Assembly: GCA_903892515.1 (NCBI GenBank)
Contig: CAITIS010000011.1
Span: forward strand, 1 to 64,000
Reading direction: 5' to 3'
Source: an uncultured Planctomycetota bacterium
GTDB taxonomy: Bacteria; Planctomycetota; Phycisphaerae; SM23-33
Length of the DNA: 64,000 nt
Notes under the pieces: model-generated
The model's database searches: none
Seen by the model: the letters and a program-made list of their open reading frames with translations, nothing else
What the model was told of the DNA's origin: nothing
Made by a program: the position numbers and the translations under genes
Part shown: positions 42,769 through 51,526 of the stretch, one piece after another
Layout of the letters: each line of letters begins with the position of its first letter
Numbering within the stretch: position 1 is the first letter of the stretch

Positions 42769-44798
42769 TTGACCGACAGGTTTCTTCCCACGTGAATGAC
42801 CGCCACTTCCTTGGGCGGCAGCGTCAGCGAGCCGGTGATGGTCTTGCCGGAAATCAAATCCACGCCGGCGGGCACGCGGCTGACGAGTTGCTCGTCACAA
42901 CTGTGGTTGAGCAGGAAGAGCAAACTCTTGCCCTTGCCGCTCCGCCGCACGGCCTCGACGCCTTCGGGCAGGCCCGCGACCACGGGCTCGATCTTCGCCT
43001 CGTCCAAGGCCGGTCCCAGCAGCGCCGACGCCTCTTCCGCGGCGGCGTATGTGCCGACGTAGAAGACCTTACCCTCGCCGACCTGGTTGACGGTCAGCCC
43101 TACCGTGCCGGCCATGTGCTCGCGCGACCAGCGTGCCACCGGCTTGGCCGTCGTGGGCCGAAGCAGCTCGTACCACATGAACCCAGAGGCAGTGGTGCCG
43201 TCAGCAAAGGTCAGCGAATTCTCGCCCTTCTCCAGCTTGCCGAACTCCTCCACGGTCACGCCGGCCAGCTCGGCCAGCAGCCCCGGAGCGCTCAGCGGCG
43301 TAATGCGGCCAAAGCGGTCGCGCGTGCCGCTCCAGGCCATCACGACCAGCACGCCGCCCTGCCGAGCGAATTCCGTCAAGCGGCTCGCCAGGTCGTCATC
43401 CATCATGGTGAAACTCGGCACGATCAGCAGCCGCGGCCCCTCGAAGCTGTCGTGCGCTTCGACCAGGCCCACCGGCAACTTCCGCCGCCACAGCTCGCCA
43501 TGCAGCGTCAGGGACTGGCTTTCGGGGCTGGGCATGCCCAGCGGCATGGTCTTCCAGGCCAGGTCCTGATCATGTTCGATCAGCACGGCCGCGGAGATGT
43601 CCACGCTCGTGCCCAGCATCTCCTTGCCGATGTGCCGCAACTCGATGCCCTCGCGGGCGAATTCTTCGTAGCGGCGGCGCGGCTTGTTGTCGTGATCGAG
43701 CACGCCGCACCAGTACTCCTCGGCCCCGAAGCGGCAGCTCCGCCAACGGAAGTGCATAACGGAATCGGCGCCGTGAGCGATTACCTGGTATAGCCACATC
43801 CGCATCTGCCCCGGCCGGGGCGTCGGCAAGATGTACCCCACCTGTCCGCCCGGGCCAGACTCCAGCTCAGGCACCATGAAGCTGCCACCATAGCTGCGGC
43901 AGCGGTCGGCGATAAACGCGACGCCGTGTATATTCTCTTGCCCGCCGAAGCCCGGATAGATGTCCACGCCCAGGAAATCGAGATCCTCGGCGAACTTCCA
44001 GTAATCGACGTTGGCCATCAAACCATTGTGCGTGATGAACCAGTTGGGATTGCCCTTGCGCAGGATCTCGACCTGCTCGCGCTGGAACTCCGCGGTCGTG
44101 TCGGAGAGGAATCGCCAGTAGTCCAGCATATGGCCGGGATTCCACCGCGCCGGCCGGTCGTACGGCAGCACCAGTTGCTCAAAGTCGGTGTAGCTCATCG
44201 ACCAGAAGGCCGTGCCCCAGGCCTGGTTGAGCAGGTTTATTTCATTGTTGTACCGCCGGCGGCACCAGTTGATGAACGCCTCGTGGCAGCTTGGGCAATA
44301 GCACTCCGAGAAGTGGCAGTTCAGCTCGTTGTCGGTCTGCCAGCCAATGACGCTCGGGTTGCCGGCAAAGTGCGTCGTCAGCGCGCTGGTGATTCGCCAG
44401 CCGTACTCCCGCAGCCGCGCCGAGTTCGTGCAGCAATGTTGCCGCGTGCCGTGTTCCATTCGCCGACCATCGCGATCGATGCGGAGAGTGTCGGGGTACT
44501 GGACGGTCAGCCAGCGCGGCGGCGTGGCCGTGGGCGTGCAGAAGATCGTGCTGATGCCCAGGTTAGCAAGCCGGGCGATCTGCTCGTCGAAGAAGGCGAA
44601 GTCGTACTCGCCCTCCACGCGTTCCATCAGGTCCCAGGCGAACTCGCCCATGCGGACGACGTTGACGCCCGCCACGGCCATGCGGTCGGGGTCCTCCTGG
44701 CGATCCTCTTCCCGCCAGTGCTCGGGATAGTACGCCACGCCGAAGAGAAACTTGTCCTGCTTGCACAGCCTGCGGTGCCGCGGTGCTGAACCTGACAT
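42765..44798 (-). CDS. Beta-galactosidase, glycoside hydrolase family 42
   Basis: A 677-residue GH42 enzyme. It opens with FLFGVAYYPEHW typical of the family. The acid/base glutamate is in WQTDNELNCHFSECYCPSC and the nucleophile glutamate in MVPELESGPGGQ. The Cys cluster of GH42 (CC after RQH, then CHFSECYCPSC) forms the zinc site of the family. A trimerisation domain (about 400-590) and a C-terminal beta domain (AVIHVGRNLSV) complete it. No signal peptide is visible, so it is probably cytoplasmic and acts on imported galactosides or oligosaccharides. It is translationally coupled to the downstream sugar transferase. Confidence 0.93.
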   Translation of the reverse strand: MSGSAPRHRRLCKQDKFLFGVAYYPEHWREEDRQEDPDRMAVAGVNVVRMGEFAWDLMERVEGEYDFAFFDEQIARLANLGISTIFCTPTATPPRWLTVQYPDTLRIDRDGRRMEHGTRQHCCTNSARLREYGWRITSALTTHFAGNPSVIGWQTDNELNCHFSECYCPSCHEAFINWCRRRYNNEINLLNQAWGTAFWSMSYTDFEQLVLPYDRPARWNPGHMLDYWRFLSDTTAEFQREQVEILRKGNPNWFITHNGLMANVDYWKFAEDLDFLGVDIYPGFGGQENIHGVAFIADRCRSYGGSFMVPELESGPGGQVGYILPTPRPGQMRMWLYQVIAHGADSVMHFRWRSCRFGAEEYWCGVLDHDNKPRRRYEEFAREGIELRHIGKEMLGTSVDISAAVLIEHDQDLAWKTMPLGMPSPESQSLTLHGELWRRKLPVGLVEAHDSFEGPRLLIVPSFTMMDDDLASRLTEFARQGGVLVVMAWSGTRDRFGRITPLSAPGLLAELAGVTVEEFGKLEKGENSLTFADGTTASGFMWYELLRPTTAKPVARWSREHMAGTVGLTVNQVGEGKVFYVGTYAAAEEASALLGPALDEAKIEPVVAGLPEGVEAVRRSGKGKSLLFLLNHSCDEQLVSRVPAGVDLISGKTITGSLTLPPKEVAVIHVGRNLSVK

Positions 44799-45004
44799 AC
44801 GATGGTCTCCTGAGTTGGCGGCCTATCTTACAAAGGCCGGAGGTCGGAGGCCAGAGGCCGGATTGGCCGGTGGCCGGAGTGGCGGGGTGGGCCGAGTCGA
44901 TTCGTAAGACGGGAGGTGAGAATCAGTGAGATTTCCGAGATTCATTCTTGACGCCAAAGCCAACGCGGGTGGAGAATCGCACCATAATTGATTGCGGGGT
45001 GTTT

Positions 45005-46042
45005 ATGGATAATTGGGCCAAAGGCAACATCAAGTCGCTCCGGCCCCTGAAGCCGGGGGATAAGCCTGCTCCAGAGGCGAAGGTCTGGATTCCAACGCTC
45101 GGCGAGATGCTCCAGATGCCGCCAACCGAGCTGTTCCGCCTTGATCTGGGCTTTCGCAATCTCATGTGCGCCACTGGTCTGCCGGACACGAAAGACCTGG
45201 ACATCAACGCCTGTCTCGCGAAGTTGCACCAATGGGTGCAGCACGTCAAACGCGAGACCGAGCGGAACCTGCATCGCTTCCGCGACAACCCCAGCGAGTA
45301 CCGCAATTCCGAGGCCTACTGGCGGGCGGGAATGATGATCACGGTCCTCCAGCAGGACCTGGGTGTCCGCTACAATCCTGACTGCATTAACACCGAAGAG
45401 TTCAAGAGCTCCGGCGAAGGGTTCATTCACGGCATCCTGAATGGCCAGGGCGGCACCTGCGCCAACCTGCCCATCTTGTATGCCGCCGTCGGCCGGAAAC
45501 TCGGCTACCCGATCTACATCTGCGGCGCGAAACGTCATTTGTTCAACCGCTGGGCCAGTAGCGATGGGCGAGAGCGGTTCAACATTGACGGTAGCGGCCG
45601 TGGCTTCGGCAGCTTTCCCGACGACTTCTACACGACAGGTCGATATCAGACTAATCCGCGCGAGGTCCAATTGGGCTTCTACCTGCGCAACTTCGAGCCG
45701 GCAGAAGAAGTGGGCATCTTCATGGAAACCCGCGGCCACTGCCTGCTGGATAAAGGGCTGATCCGCGAAGCCATCGTCGCGTATGCTGAAGCTCATCGGC
45801 TGGCGCCCTTCGCACCAACGGCCTTCTACAGCATGATGAAGGCGATCAACGAAGAACTGCGAATCCATGCCCAGGGCAAGTCCCCCAGCAGCTACCGCGA
45901 ATGGGAGGGTTGGGACGATATCCCACGCCCGACGACGGTGCTCAAGGACGACTTCGAGCGCGTTATCAAGACCCGGCCGGCCTTCCGGCCGACACAGGCG
46001 ATCATCACCAAAGGCTTCCTGGAAGGAGATACCCATGTATGA
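45005..46042 (+). CDS. Transglutaminase-like protein linked to an RHS tip
   Basis: A 345-residue protein with a transglutaminase-like catalytic triad: Cys152 in GQGGTCANLPILYAAV, His178 in GAKRHLFNRW and Asp195 in RFNIDGSG. The order and spacing fit the papain-like transglutaminase fold. The N-terminus (about 1-140) is a charged helical region; a TPR-like segment (GLIREAIVAYAEAHRLAPF) follows the core. An in-frame TTG at 44948 could extend it by 19 residues. ATG 45005 is chosen for its GGGGTG site. No signal is seen. Its stop overlaps the next ATG by 8 bases, so the RHS tip is translated with it. It may be a protease, crosslinking enzyme or maturation factor for the tip. Confidence 0.72.
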   Translation: MDNWAKGNIKSLRPLKPGDKPAPEAKVWIPTLGEMLQMPPTELFRLDLGFRNLMCATGLPDTKDLDINACLAKLHQWVQHVKRETERNLHRFRDNPSEYRNSEAYWRAGMMITVLQQDLGVRYNPDCINTEEFKSSGEGFIHGILNGQGGTCANLPILYAAVGRKLGYPIYICGAKRHLFNRWASSDGRERFNIDGSGRGFGSFPDDFYTTGRYQTNPREVQLGFYLRNFEPAEEVGIFMETRGHCLLDKGLIREAIVAYAEAHRLAPFAPTAFYSMMKAINEELRIHAQGKSPSSYREWEGWDDIPRPTTVLKDDFERVIKTRPAFRPTQAIITKGFLEGDTHV

Positions 46043-46673
46043 CCCGACGCTAGGCGTGTGGCTGCAACGCGATCCGGTGGAGGAAGGGACGAACCTGTAC
46101 CAGTACGTCGGAGGGAACCCGACAGGATTCGTTGATCCGACCGGAACCACGGGGACGTCTACTGAGCCGTCGACGCAACCCTCCACACAACCGTCCACCC
46201 AGCCCAGTACCCAGCCGGGGCGGCAGCCAACGACACAAGCGGCTACGCGCCCGGGCCCCAAGCCTGTTGTCCATCAACCGCCTTACTACATGCGCGTCAA
46301 AAGAAGCGCCTTTGGGCTTGGCCACACCTACTTGGACATCTACGGACCTGACGGCTATTACTCAGCTGACAAGATCCCGCCAGGGTTTGTGGTGAAACCG
46401 CAAGATGCAGATCTGAGTATTCCACCCAATACCAGTGATTACGATCCGCATAACGGTGATGGCAGTGTCACGTTGTGCAACGAACCCCTGACAGCGAGCG
46501 AAGCAAGGCGTGCGCAGCAGTACATGATCAGCCAGTCGAACGGCTGCCGCACTGAGTTCTATTTTCCCATCTTCTATGATTGCACAGGCTGGGCCGTTCG
46601 TAAGTTCAGAGAGATTATGGGGATGTTAGGAAACCCCATCGTGAGGGGCGCTCTTAATGGTGCGGGCCGCTAG
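46035..46673 (+). CDS. Orphan RHS C-terminal tip with candidate Cys/His effector domain
   Basis: A 212-residue protein. It begins MYDPTLGVWLQRDPVEEG and continues YQYVGGNPTGFVDPTG, the conserved end of RHS-repeat core domains where the effector is normally released. The beta-cage that should precede it is absent, but AAGGAG before the ATG shows the tip is translated on its own. Residues 42-70 are a Ser-Thr-Gln-Pro repeat. The C-terminal domain (85-212) has GLGHTYLDIYGPDGYYS with His97 and IFYDCTGWAVRKF with Cys183, a His-then-Cys order like permuted papain-fold (NlpC/LRAT-like) enzymes. It could be a toxin domain. It is coupled to the upstream transglutaminase-like gene and precedes a small membrane protein gene. 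Confidence 0.72.
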   Translation: MYDPTLGVWLQRDPVEEGTNLYQYVGGNPTGFVDPTGTTGTSTEPSTQPSTQPSTQPSTQPGRQPTTQAATRPGPKPVVHQPPYYMRVKRSAFGLGHTYLDIYGPDGYYSADKIPPGFVVKPQDADLSIPPNTSDYDPHNGDGSVTLCNEPLTASEARRAQQYMISQSNGCRTEFYFPIFYDCTGWAVRKFREIMGMLGNPIVRGALNGAGR

Positions 46674-46682
46674 GGTCCAACA

Positions 46683-47495
46683 ATGAAGCATGGTAGAAGA
46701 AGAGTTTGGGCTCTAGTAGTCGGTGCTATACTCGTGACGACAGTGTATCTAGTTGCGACCATGCAAGAAGAAGATATGGAAGCCTTTCTGATGTACAGGG
46801 TGTTGCTGGAGTATTGTGAATCGCATGGCAAAATGCCGGAAGGGTTTGACGCTCTTGTGACCGAAGGATATCTAACCCGAGTGGGCGATTCAGAGTACAC
46901 GGCTCGCAACTCCCGAAGAATAATTCATCGGCGCAACTTCGACATCGCCTTTGGTGTGAGTGGGCAGGATCTGGACCAGGCGGCCGTCATTCCCACAGAG
47001 AAGAGCACAGACTCCTTGCGGGATAAATACGGTAAGCCGGTAGTGCTATACCGGGAGACAGGATTCTGGTTGCTGCCAAGAAGTTTCAGTCAACAGAGAT
47101 CACAAACACTGGCGAAAGTGATGATCAGGTATTGCTGCGGGAATTCAGCGTCGAGCCCCACCAGTACCTCTGCGCCAGCTGCCCAGTTGGGTTTGGGATT
47201 TCCCGGGCGTTCGGCCGGGTCCGTGGTCGCGGCGTCCGGCAGGCCACGAGTTTGGTGGCGTGCGGGCAGGCCTGCCCGCCCCACCTTGGCCTGCCTCGCC
47301 TCCGACCTCCGGCCTCCGACCTCAGCCCTCATCATTCAATCAACATCGCATCGCCATATGAATAGAAGCGATAACCCTGCTCGATGGCCTGCTGGTAGGC
47401 GTGCAGGATCATGGCGATGCCGTCGGTTGAGCCGGGCCGGCAGAAGGCCGACACCAGCATCAGCAGCGTGCTTTTGGGCAGGTGGAAGTTTGTGA
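46683..47495 (+). CDS. Small membrane-anchored protein, C-terminus uncertain
   Basis: The credible part is about residues 1-132 (46683 to about 47080). It starts KHGRRRVWALVVGAILVTTVYLV, a single membrane helix after a basic start, then a soluble part with DKYGKPVVLYRETGFWLL, which resembles pseudopilin-like YGxPV segments. Beyond 47080 the frame runs into repeats and overlaps the queA end, so it is probably not coding. In the -1 frame the same region reads AKKFQSTEITNTGESDDQV and REFSVEPHQYLCASC, which look more natural, suggesting a frameshift or assembly indel near 47079. It follows the RHS tip by 9 bases, the usual place for an immunity gene. Function unknown. Confidence 0.45.
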   Translation: MKHGRRRVWALVVGAILVTTVYLVATMQEEDMEAFLMYRVLLEYCESHGKMPEGFDALVTEGYLTRVGDSEYTARNSRRIIHRRNFDIAFGVSGQDLDQAAVIPTEKSTDSLRDKYGKPVVLYRETGFWLLPRSFSQQRSQTLAKVMIRYCCGNSASSPTSTSAPAAQLGLGFPGRSAGSVVAASGRPRVWWRAGRPARPTLACLASDLRPPTSALIIQSTSHRHMNRSDNPARWPAGRRAGSWRCRRLSRAGRRPTPASAACFWAGGSL

Positions 47496-48390
47496 GCAGC
47501 GCGTCGATCACGCGAAACTCAGCGGGCGGGTAGATGAAGATGTTCGTCCAACCCTGCCGGGCCTGCACTCCCCCGCCATCGGCAGCGGCCGTTTCGAGCA
47601 CGCGAACCGTGGTCGTGCCCACGGCCACGATCCGCCGGCCGGCGGCCTTGGCTGCCCGCACGCGCTGGGCCGTCGGCTCGTCGATCTCGTACCACTCCGC
47701 GTGCATCTCGTGTTCGGCCAGCGCGTCCACCTTGACCGGCAAAAACGTCCCCATGCCCACGTGCAGCGTCACGTGGGCCAGCTCGATGCCGCGAGTTTGC
47801 AGCGCGCCCATGACCGCGGGCGTGAAATGCAGCCCGGCCGTCGGCGCTGCCACCGCGCCGGGACGGTCGGCATAGATCGTCTGATACGATGGCCGGTCGG
47901 CGGCCTCGGCCTTTCCACCGCGGATGTACGGCGGCAAGGGCGCCTGGCCGATGCGTTCCAGCAACTCCCGCGCCGCCACCGGCGCGGCCAGTTCGATGAG
48001 CCACTTGCCCTGCGCGAGGTTCTCGCGCAGAACCGCCTCTTCGGCCAGATCGCCTGCGAAGGTGACGACCTCGCCAGGTCGGCACTTGCCGGCGTTCTTG
48101 AACATGACCTCCCAGAGCCCCAGTTCCCGCTCGCGCAGGAAGAGCCCGTCCAGCTTGCCGCCGCTGGGCCTGCGAGCGGCAAAGCGAGCCGGCACTACGA
48201 ACGTATTGTTGAGCACGAGCAGGTCGTCGGGCCTCAACAATTCCGGGAGTTGACGGAAAATGTGGTGTGAGACCTCGCCGCTCTGGCGGGTCAGCCGTAA
48301 GAGCTTTGATGTATCTCTCGGCTCGGCCGGACGTTGAGCTATTCGCTCAGCCGGCAGAACGTAGTCAAAGTCGTCCGTTCGCGGGTTCAC
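47332..48390 (-). CDS. queA: tRNA preQ1(34) S-adenosylmethionine ribosyltransferase-isomerase
   Basis: A 352-residue QueA, which transfers the ribosyl group of SAM to preQ1 in tRNA to make epoxyqueuosine. Family features are DYVLPAERIAQRPAEPRD, LLVLNNTFVVPAR, GAVAAPTAGLHFTP, HVTLHVGMGTFLPV, NIFIYPPAEFRVIDALLTNF and the end GYRFYSYGDAMLI. GTG at 48390 is chosen because AAGGAG lies 6 bases upstream and the family N-terminus follows directly. It stands alone on the minus strand. The rest of the queuosine pathway is outside the window. Confidence 0.95.
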   Translation of the reverse strand: MNPRTDDFDYVLPAERIAQRPAEPRDTSKLLRLTRQSGEVSHHIFRQLPELLRPDDLLVLNNTFVVPARFAARRPSGGKLDGLFLRERELGLWEVMFKNAGKCRPGEVVTFAGDLAEEAVLRENLAQGKWLIELAAPVAARELLERIGQAPLPPYIRGGKAEAADRPSYQTIYADRPGAVAAPTAGLHFTPAVMGALQTRGIELAHVTLHVGMGTFLPVKVDALAEHEMHAEWYEIDEPTAQRVRAAKAAGRRIVAVGTTTVRVLETAAADGGGVQARQGWTNIFIYPPAEFRVIDALLTNFHLPKSTLLMLVSAFCRPGSTDGIAMILHAYQQAIEQGYRFYSYGDAMLIE

Positions 48391-48755
48391 GACACTCTCC
48401 TTGTGCCCCAAAGGGATGCAAAACTCCTGCCTGCGTGAAGATGCTAACAAGTGCCCACTGTCACCAAATAGCCATAACACACTGGAGCTAGCACCTTTGC
48501 AGCCTATACTAACGAGCCGTACACAGGTTATCCACAAACCCATATCACAGCGTGCCTATGCACTTCGCCATGCCTACGTGTTTCCGAGATAACCCGCATG
48601 TTATCAGCAATAGTCAAGCTATACGGTTCCACATAGTCTCAGGTGAAAGGCTAAAATGTGCCGAATAGATAAATTAAGTTGACTTGCTGTCCGTTCGATC
48701 CTATATATACCACCAGAGGCGATACATCTTACCTCTGGCACAAAGGAACGTCTGG
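48391..48755. other. AT-richer divergent region with DnaA box and strong promoter
   Basis: No gene seen. The part 48480-48720 is distinctly AT-richer than the surroundings. A perfect DnaA box TTATCCACA lies at 48528-48536; no second perfect box was found. The promoter of the HTH-receiver gene is at 48679-48707. GATAACCCGCATGTTATC (48588-48605) is an 18-bp imperfect palindrome (GATAAC/GTTATC) that could bind a regulator. Confidence 0.6.
48679..48707 (+). promoter_or_regulatory. Sigma70-type promoter of the HTH-receiver gene
   Basis: TTGACT (48679-48684), 17-bp spacer, TATATA (48702-48707), 48 bases before the ATG at 48756. One of the best promoter matches in the window. Confidence 0.75.
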
Positions 48756-49334
48756 ATGAGCGACCATCGACACAAGACCGTCTTCACCACCGGCGAGGCC
48801 GCCGAAATCTGCGGCCTGTCCCAACAAACGATCATCCGCTGCTTCGACAGCGGCCAGCTCTCCGGCTTTCGTGTCCCAGCCAGCCGCTTTAGGCGCATCC
48901 CGCGCGACAAGCTCCTGAAGTTCATGAAGGAGCACCGCATCCCGCTGGACGCCCTGGAGTCCGACCGCGTCAAAGTGCTGGTCGTGGACGACGACCCGGA
49001 CATCATCGAGATGTTCGTTGACGCTCTGACCAAGGACGGCCGGTTTGAAGTCCGCACCGCCCGCACCGGCTTTGACGCCGGCGTCGAGGCCAACCGCTTC
49101 CGCCCCGACATCATGATTCTGGACTACATGCTGCCGGATATCAACGGCAACGTCGTGTGCAAGACCATCCGCGAGAGCGAAGAACTCCAGCAGATGCGCA
49201 TCCTGATCATCTCGGGCGTGATCAACAAGAGCGAGATCGACACGCTGCTGCAGGCCGGCGCCGACGACTTCATCAAGAAGCCCTTTAACATCTCCACGGT
49301 CGTCGATCGGATCGTCGAGCTTGTTCAGGGTTAG
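48756..49334 (+). CDS. Response regulator with N-terminal excisionase/MerR-like HTH
   Basis: A 192-residue protein of reversed layout: DNA-binding domain first, receiver second. Residues 8-55 (FTTGEAAEICGLSQQTIIRC ... SRFRRIPRDKLLKF) form a MerR/BldC/excisionase-like winged helix. The receiver (about 72-192) has acidic D78-D80 (VVDDDPD), phospho-acceptor D123 in ILDYMLPDINGN and the conserved Lys in DDFIKKPFN. ATG 48756 has AAAGGA upstream. It is followed at 17 bases by an HDOD-histidine kinase and then a REC-GAF protein, so it is probably the transcriptional output of that system. A DnaA box and a palindrome lie in its promoter region. Confidence 0.88.
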   Translation: MSDHRHKTVFTTGEAAEICGLSQQTIIRCFDSGQLSGFRVPASRFRRIPRDKLLKFMKEHRIPLDALESDRVKVLVVDDDPDIIEMFVDALTKDGRFEVRTARTGFDAGVEANRFRPDIMILDYMLPDINGNVVCKTIRESEELQQMRILIISGVINKSEIDTLLQAGADDFIKKPFNISTVVDRIVELVQG

Positions 49335-49351
49335 CTGAGGCGAGAGTCCCA

Positions 49352-51526
49352 ATGGCCGACTGCACGCAAATGCCGCAGCCATTGCCGGGCGTGCCCACGT
49401 CTCGCCAGCTTGACCTGCTGGTCGAGCAACTTGCCATGTTGCCCCCGCTGCCGGCGCCTTTCCTGCGTGCCCTGAATCGCTGCTGGGAAGGCGAACTGTC
49501 GCTGGAGGATCTTCAACTCTGCCTGGAAGCCGACCCTGCCGTTTCGGCCGCCATGAGGTCGCTCGCCAACGAATTCATCGGCCAGAGCGTGGACTCCGAT
49601 GTTCAGGCGCTGGCCCAGACGCCGCTGCATCACTGCCTGGCGCTGCTGGTATGGCGCTGGGTGTACGCGCCCCTGATCGGCTCGCGCGTCGAAAGCTACC
49701 GCCCGCTCTGGCGTCAATCGCTTCGTCAGGCCCTGCTGGCGGAGCAGGCCGCCGGCGAGTTGCCGGCATGTTCGGCCTTTCTTGCCAGCCTGCTGCACGA
49801 TGTCGGCCGGGCCGGCCTGCTGCACTGCCTGCCCAAAGCTTACGACCGCTTGCTGCGCAGCGCAGGAGCATCGTCCCCGCAAGTCGAGATGCAATTGCTG
49901 GCGACCGACCACCTGCTGCTGGGGAGGCGACTGGCGATGCACTGGCAGCTGCCCAGTTACATCCAGGACTGCATCTGGCTGCACCATCAGCCGCCCGAGG
50001 CATTGCCCCAGGAGTTGGCATCAACCAGGCTCATCAAGCTAATTCAGTGGGCACGATTCGTTTCCTCGCACAGCGTGGCCGAGTTGGCACAAGTGCGGCT
50101 GCAGGCGAAGCTCGAACAAATGTCCCAAGCCGTTGGCGTGGCCCCACAGGCAGTGCCGGCCATGCTGGCCGACCTGCCCATTCAACTTTCCAGCCTGGAG
50201 ATGATCGACCTGGCCCCGCTGACGGATCGGCCCATGCCCAGGCCCGCGCGCAAGGGCAACGACGCACTGGCCACAACGCCCGCGGCCCAGCCCGGCGCAT
50301 TGACCGCGCTGACGGCAAGCCTCCGTCCCGAAACGTCGCTGCCAGAGGTGTGCCGCGGCATCGCCCAGGCCTTTGCATCCACCTTGGCCATCGAGAGCGC
50401 ACCGGCCGACGGGGCAGGCGATCAGCCATGCTTCGCCTTCGCGCTGGCGGGCTCGACATGCCTGGCTGCGTCATCCGGGCCGGTGGGCTCGCGCTGCGTT
50501 CGTTCCTGGCAGTGCCGCACCCACGTCAGGCCACCAGAGCAATATCTGCTGCCCGCCGATGAAGTGCTAGCCCGCCTCATCCAGGACCAGTCATGGAAGG
50601 AACTGCTGAGCGGCATCGAGTACGACTGCATCCCACTGGCCGGCTCCGATGGCCGAATGAGCGGCGGCATTCTCCTGCCGCGCCAGCGCAGCGTTCCGCG
50701 CGAAACCATCGCCCCGCTGCTCGATCTGGCGCGCTTTGCCATTTCCTCGTGCGCGGACCGCGCCGAGGCCGACCATCTGGCCGAGGAGTCGGCCGCTGCC
50801 ACACGCCGCCTGGCCCAGGTGCAGCAATTCCTGGCCGAGGCTCAGGCCTTGGCCAGCGTGGGCGAGATGGCCGCCGGGGCCGCCCACGAAATGAACAATC
50901 CGCTGACGGTCATCTCCGGGCGGGCGCAGCTGCTGGCCCGCCGACTCACCGAGCCCAAAGACCGCCAGGACATGGAACTGATCGTGCGCAAGGCCGATGA
51001 ACTCAGCGAGCTGGCCACGCAGCTGCTCTCGTTCGCCCAGCCGCAGGACCCGAAACCGCAAGTTGTTTCGTTGCCGGAGCTTCTCACCCAAACCGTGCAG
51101 GAGGCGGCAAATCAGGCGCAACCAAAGCCGCGCTGCCAATCCGTCGATATAGATATCCAGCCGGACTGTGGCAGAGTCCGTTGTGACGCCCAGCAGTTGC
51201 ACGACGTGGTGCAGGAACTGCTGGTCAACGCCGCCATCGCCAGCAAGGGACGAGCGGCCGTGCAGATCCGGGCCGACAATGCGGACGGAGCGGTTCGCGT
51301 GCAGGTCATCGACAACGGGCCGGGAATGAACTCGGCCACTTTGGCGATGGCATTTGTGCCGTTCTTCTCTTCCCGCCCCGCCGGCCGTGGAAGAGGCCTG
51401 GGCCTGTCGCAAGCGTTACGCAAGATTCAGGCCAACGGCGGGCGGATGTGGATCGAGAGCCAGAGCGGCGCCGGCACGACCGTGATAATCGAGTTACCCA
51501 AGGCAGAGCCAGAGGATCGTCAATGA
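49352..51526 (+). CDS. HDOD-domain sensor histidine kinase
   Basis: A 724-residue soluble hybrid sensor. Residues 20-280 are an HDOD domain (LPPLPAPFLRALNRCW, ASLLHDVGRAGLLHCLP, DHLLLGRRLAMHWQLP), an HD-related module often tied to signalling and surface behaviour. A GAF-like region follows (about 315-480). The kinase core has the H-box AAHEMNNPLTVISGRAQLL with His512, an N-box region and GRGRGLGLSQALRKIQANGG for ATP binding, ending GAGTTVIIELP. No membrane helix is seen, so it senses a cytoplasmic cue. Its stop overlaps the next gene (ATGA). It is likely the kinase for the HTH-receiver upstream and the receiver downstream. Confidence 0.9.
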   Translation: MADCTQMPQPLPGVPTSRQLDLLVEQLAMLPPLPAPFLRALNRCWEGELSLEDLQLCLEADPAVSAAMRSLANEFIGQSVDSDVQALAQTPLHHCLALLVWRWVYAPLIGSRVESYRPLWRQSLRQALLAEQAAGELPACSAFLASLLHDVGRAGLLHCLPKAYDRLLRSAGASSPQVEMQLLATDHLLLGRRLAMHWQLPSYIQDCIWLHHQPPEALPQELASTRLIKLIQWARFVSSHSVAELAQVRLQAKLEQMSQAVGVAPQAVPAMLADLPIQLSSLEMIDLAPLTDRPMPRPARKGNDALATTPAAQPGALTALTASLRPETSLPEVCRGIAQAFASTLAIESAPADGAGDQPCFAFALAGSTCLAASSGPVGSRCVRSWQCRTHVRPPEQYLLPADEVLARLIQDQSWKELLSGIEYDCIPLAGSDGRMSGGILLPRQRSVPRETIAPLLDLARFAISSCADRAEADHLAEESAAATRRLAQVQQFLAEAQALASVGEMAAGAAHEMNNPLTVISGRAQLLARRLTEPKDRQDMELIVRKADELSELATQLLSFAQPQDPKPQVVSLPELLTQTVQEAANQAQPKPRCQSVDIDIQPDCGRVRCDAQQLHDVVQELLVNAAIASKGRAAVQIRADNADGAVRVQVIDNGPGMNSATLAMAFVPFFSSRPAGRGRGLGLSQALRKIQANGGRMWIESQSGAGTTVIIELPKAEPEDRQ

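Noticed and set aside
48528-48536. Chromosomal replication origin
   Set aside because: Only one perfect DnaA box and no dnaA, dnaN or gyrase genes nearby.
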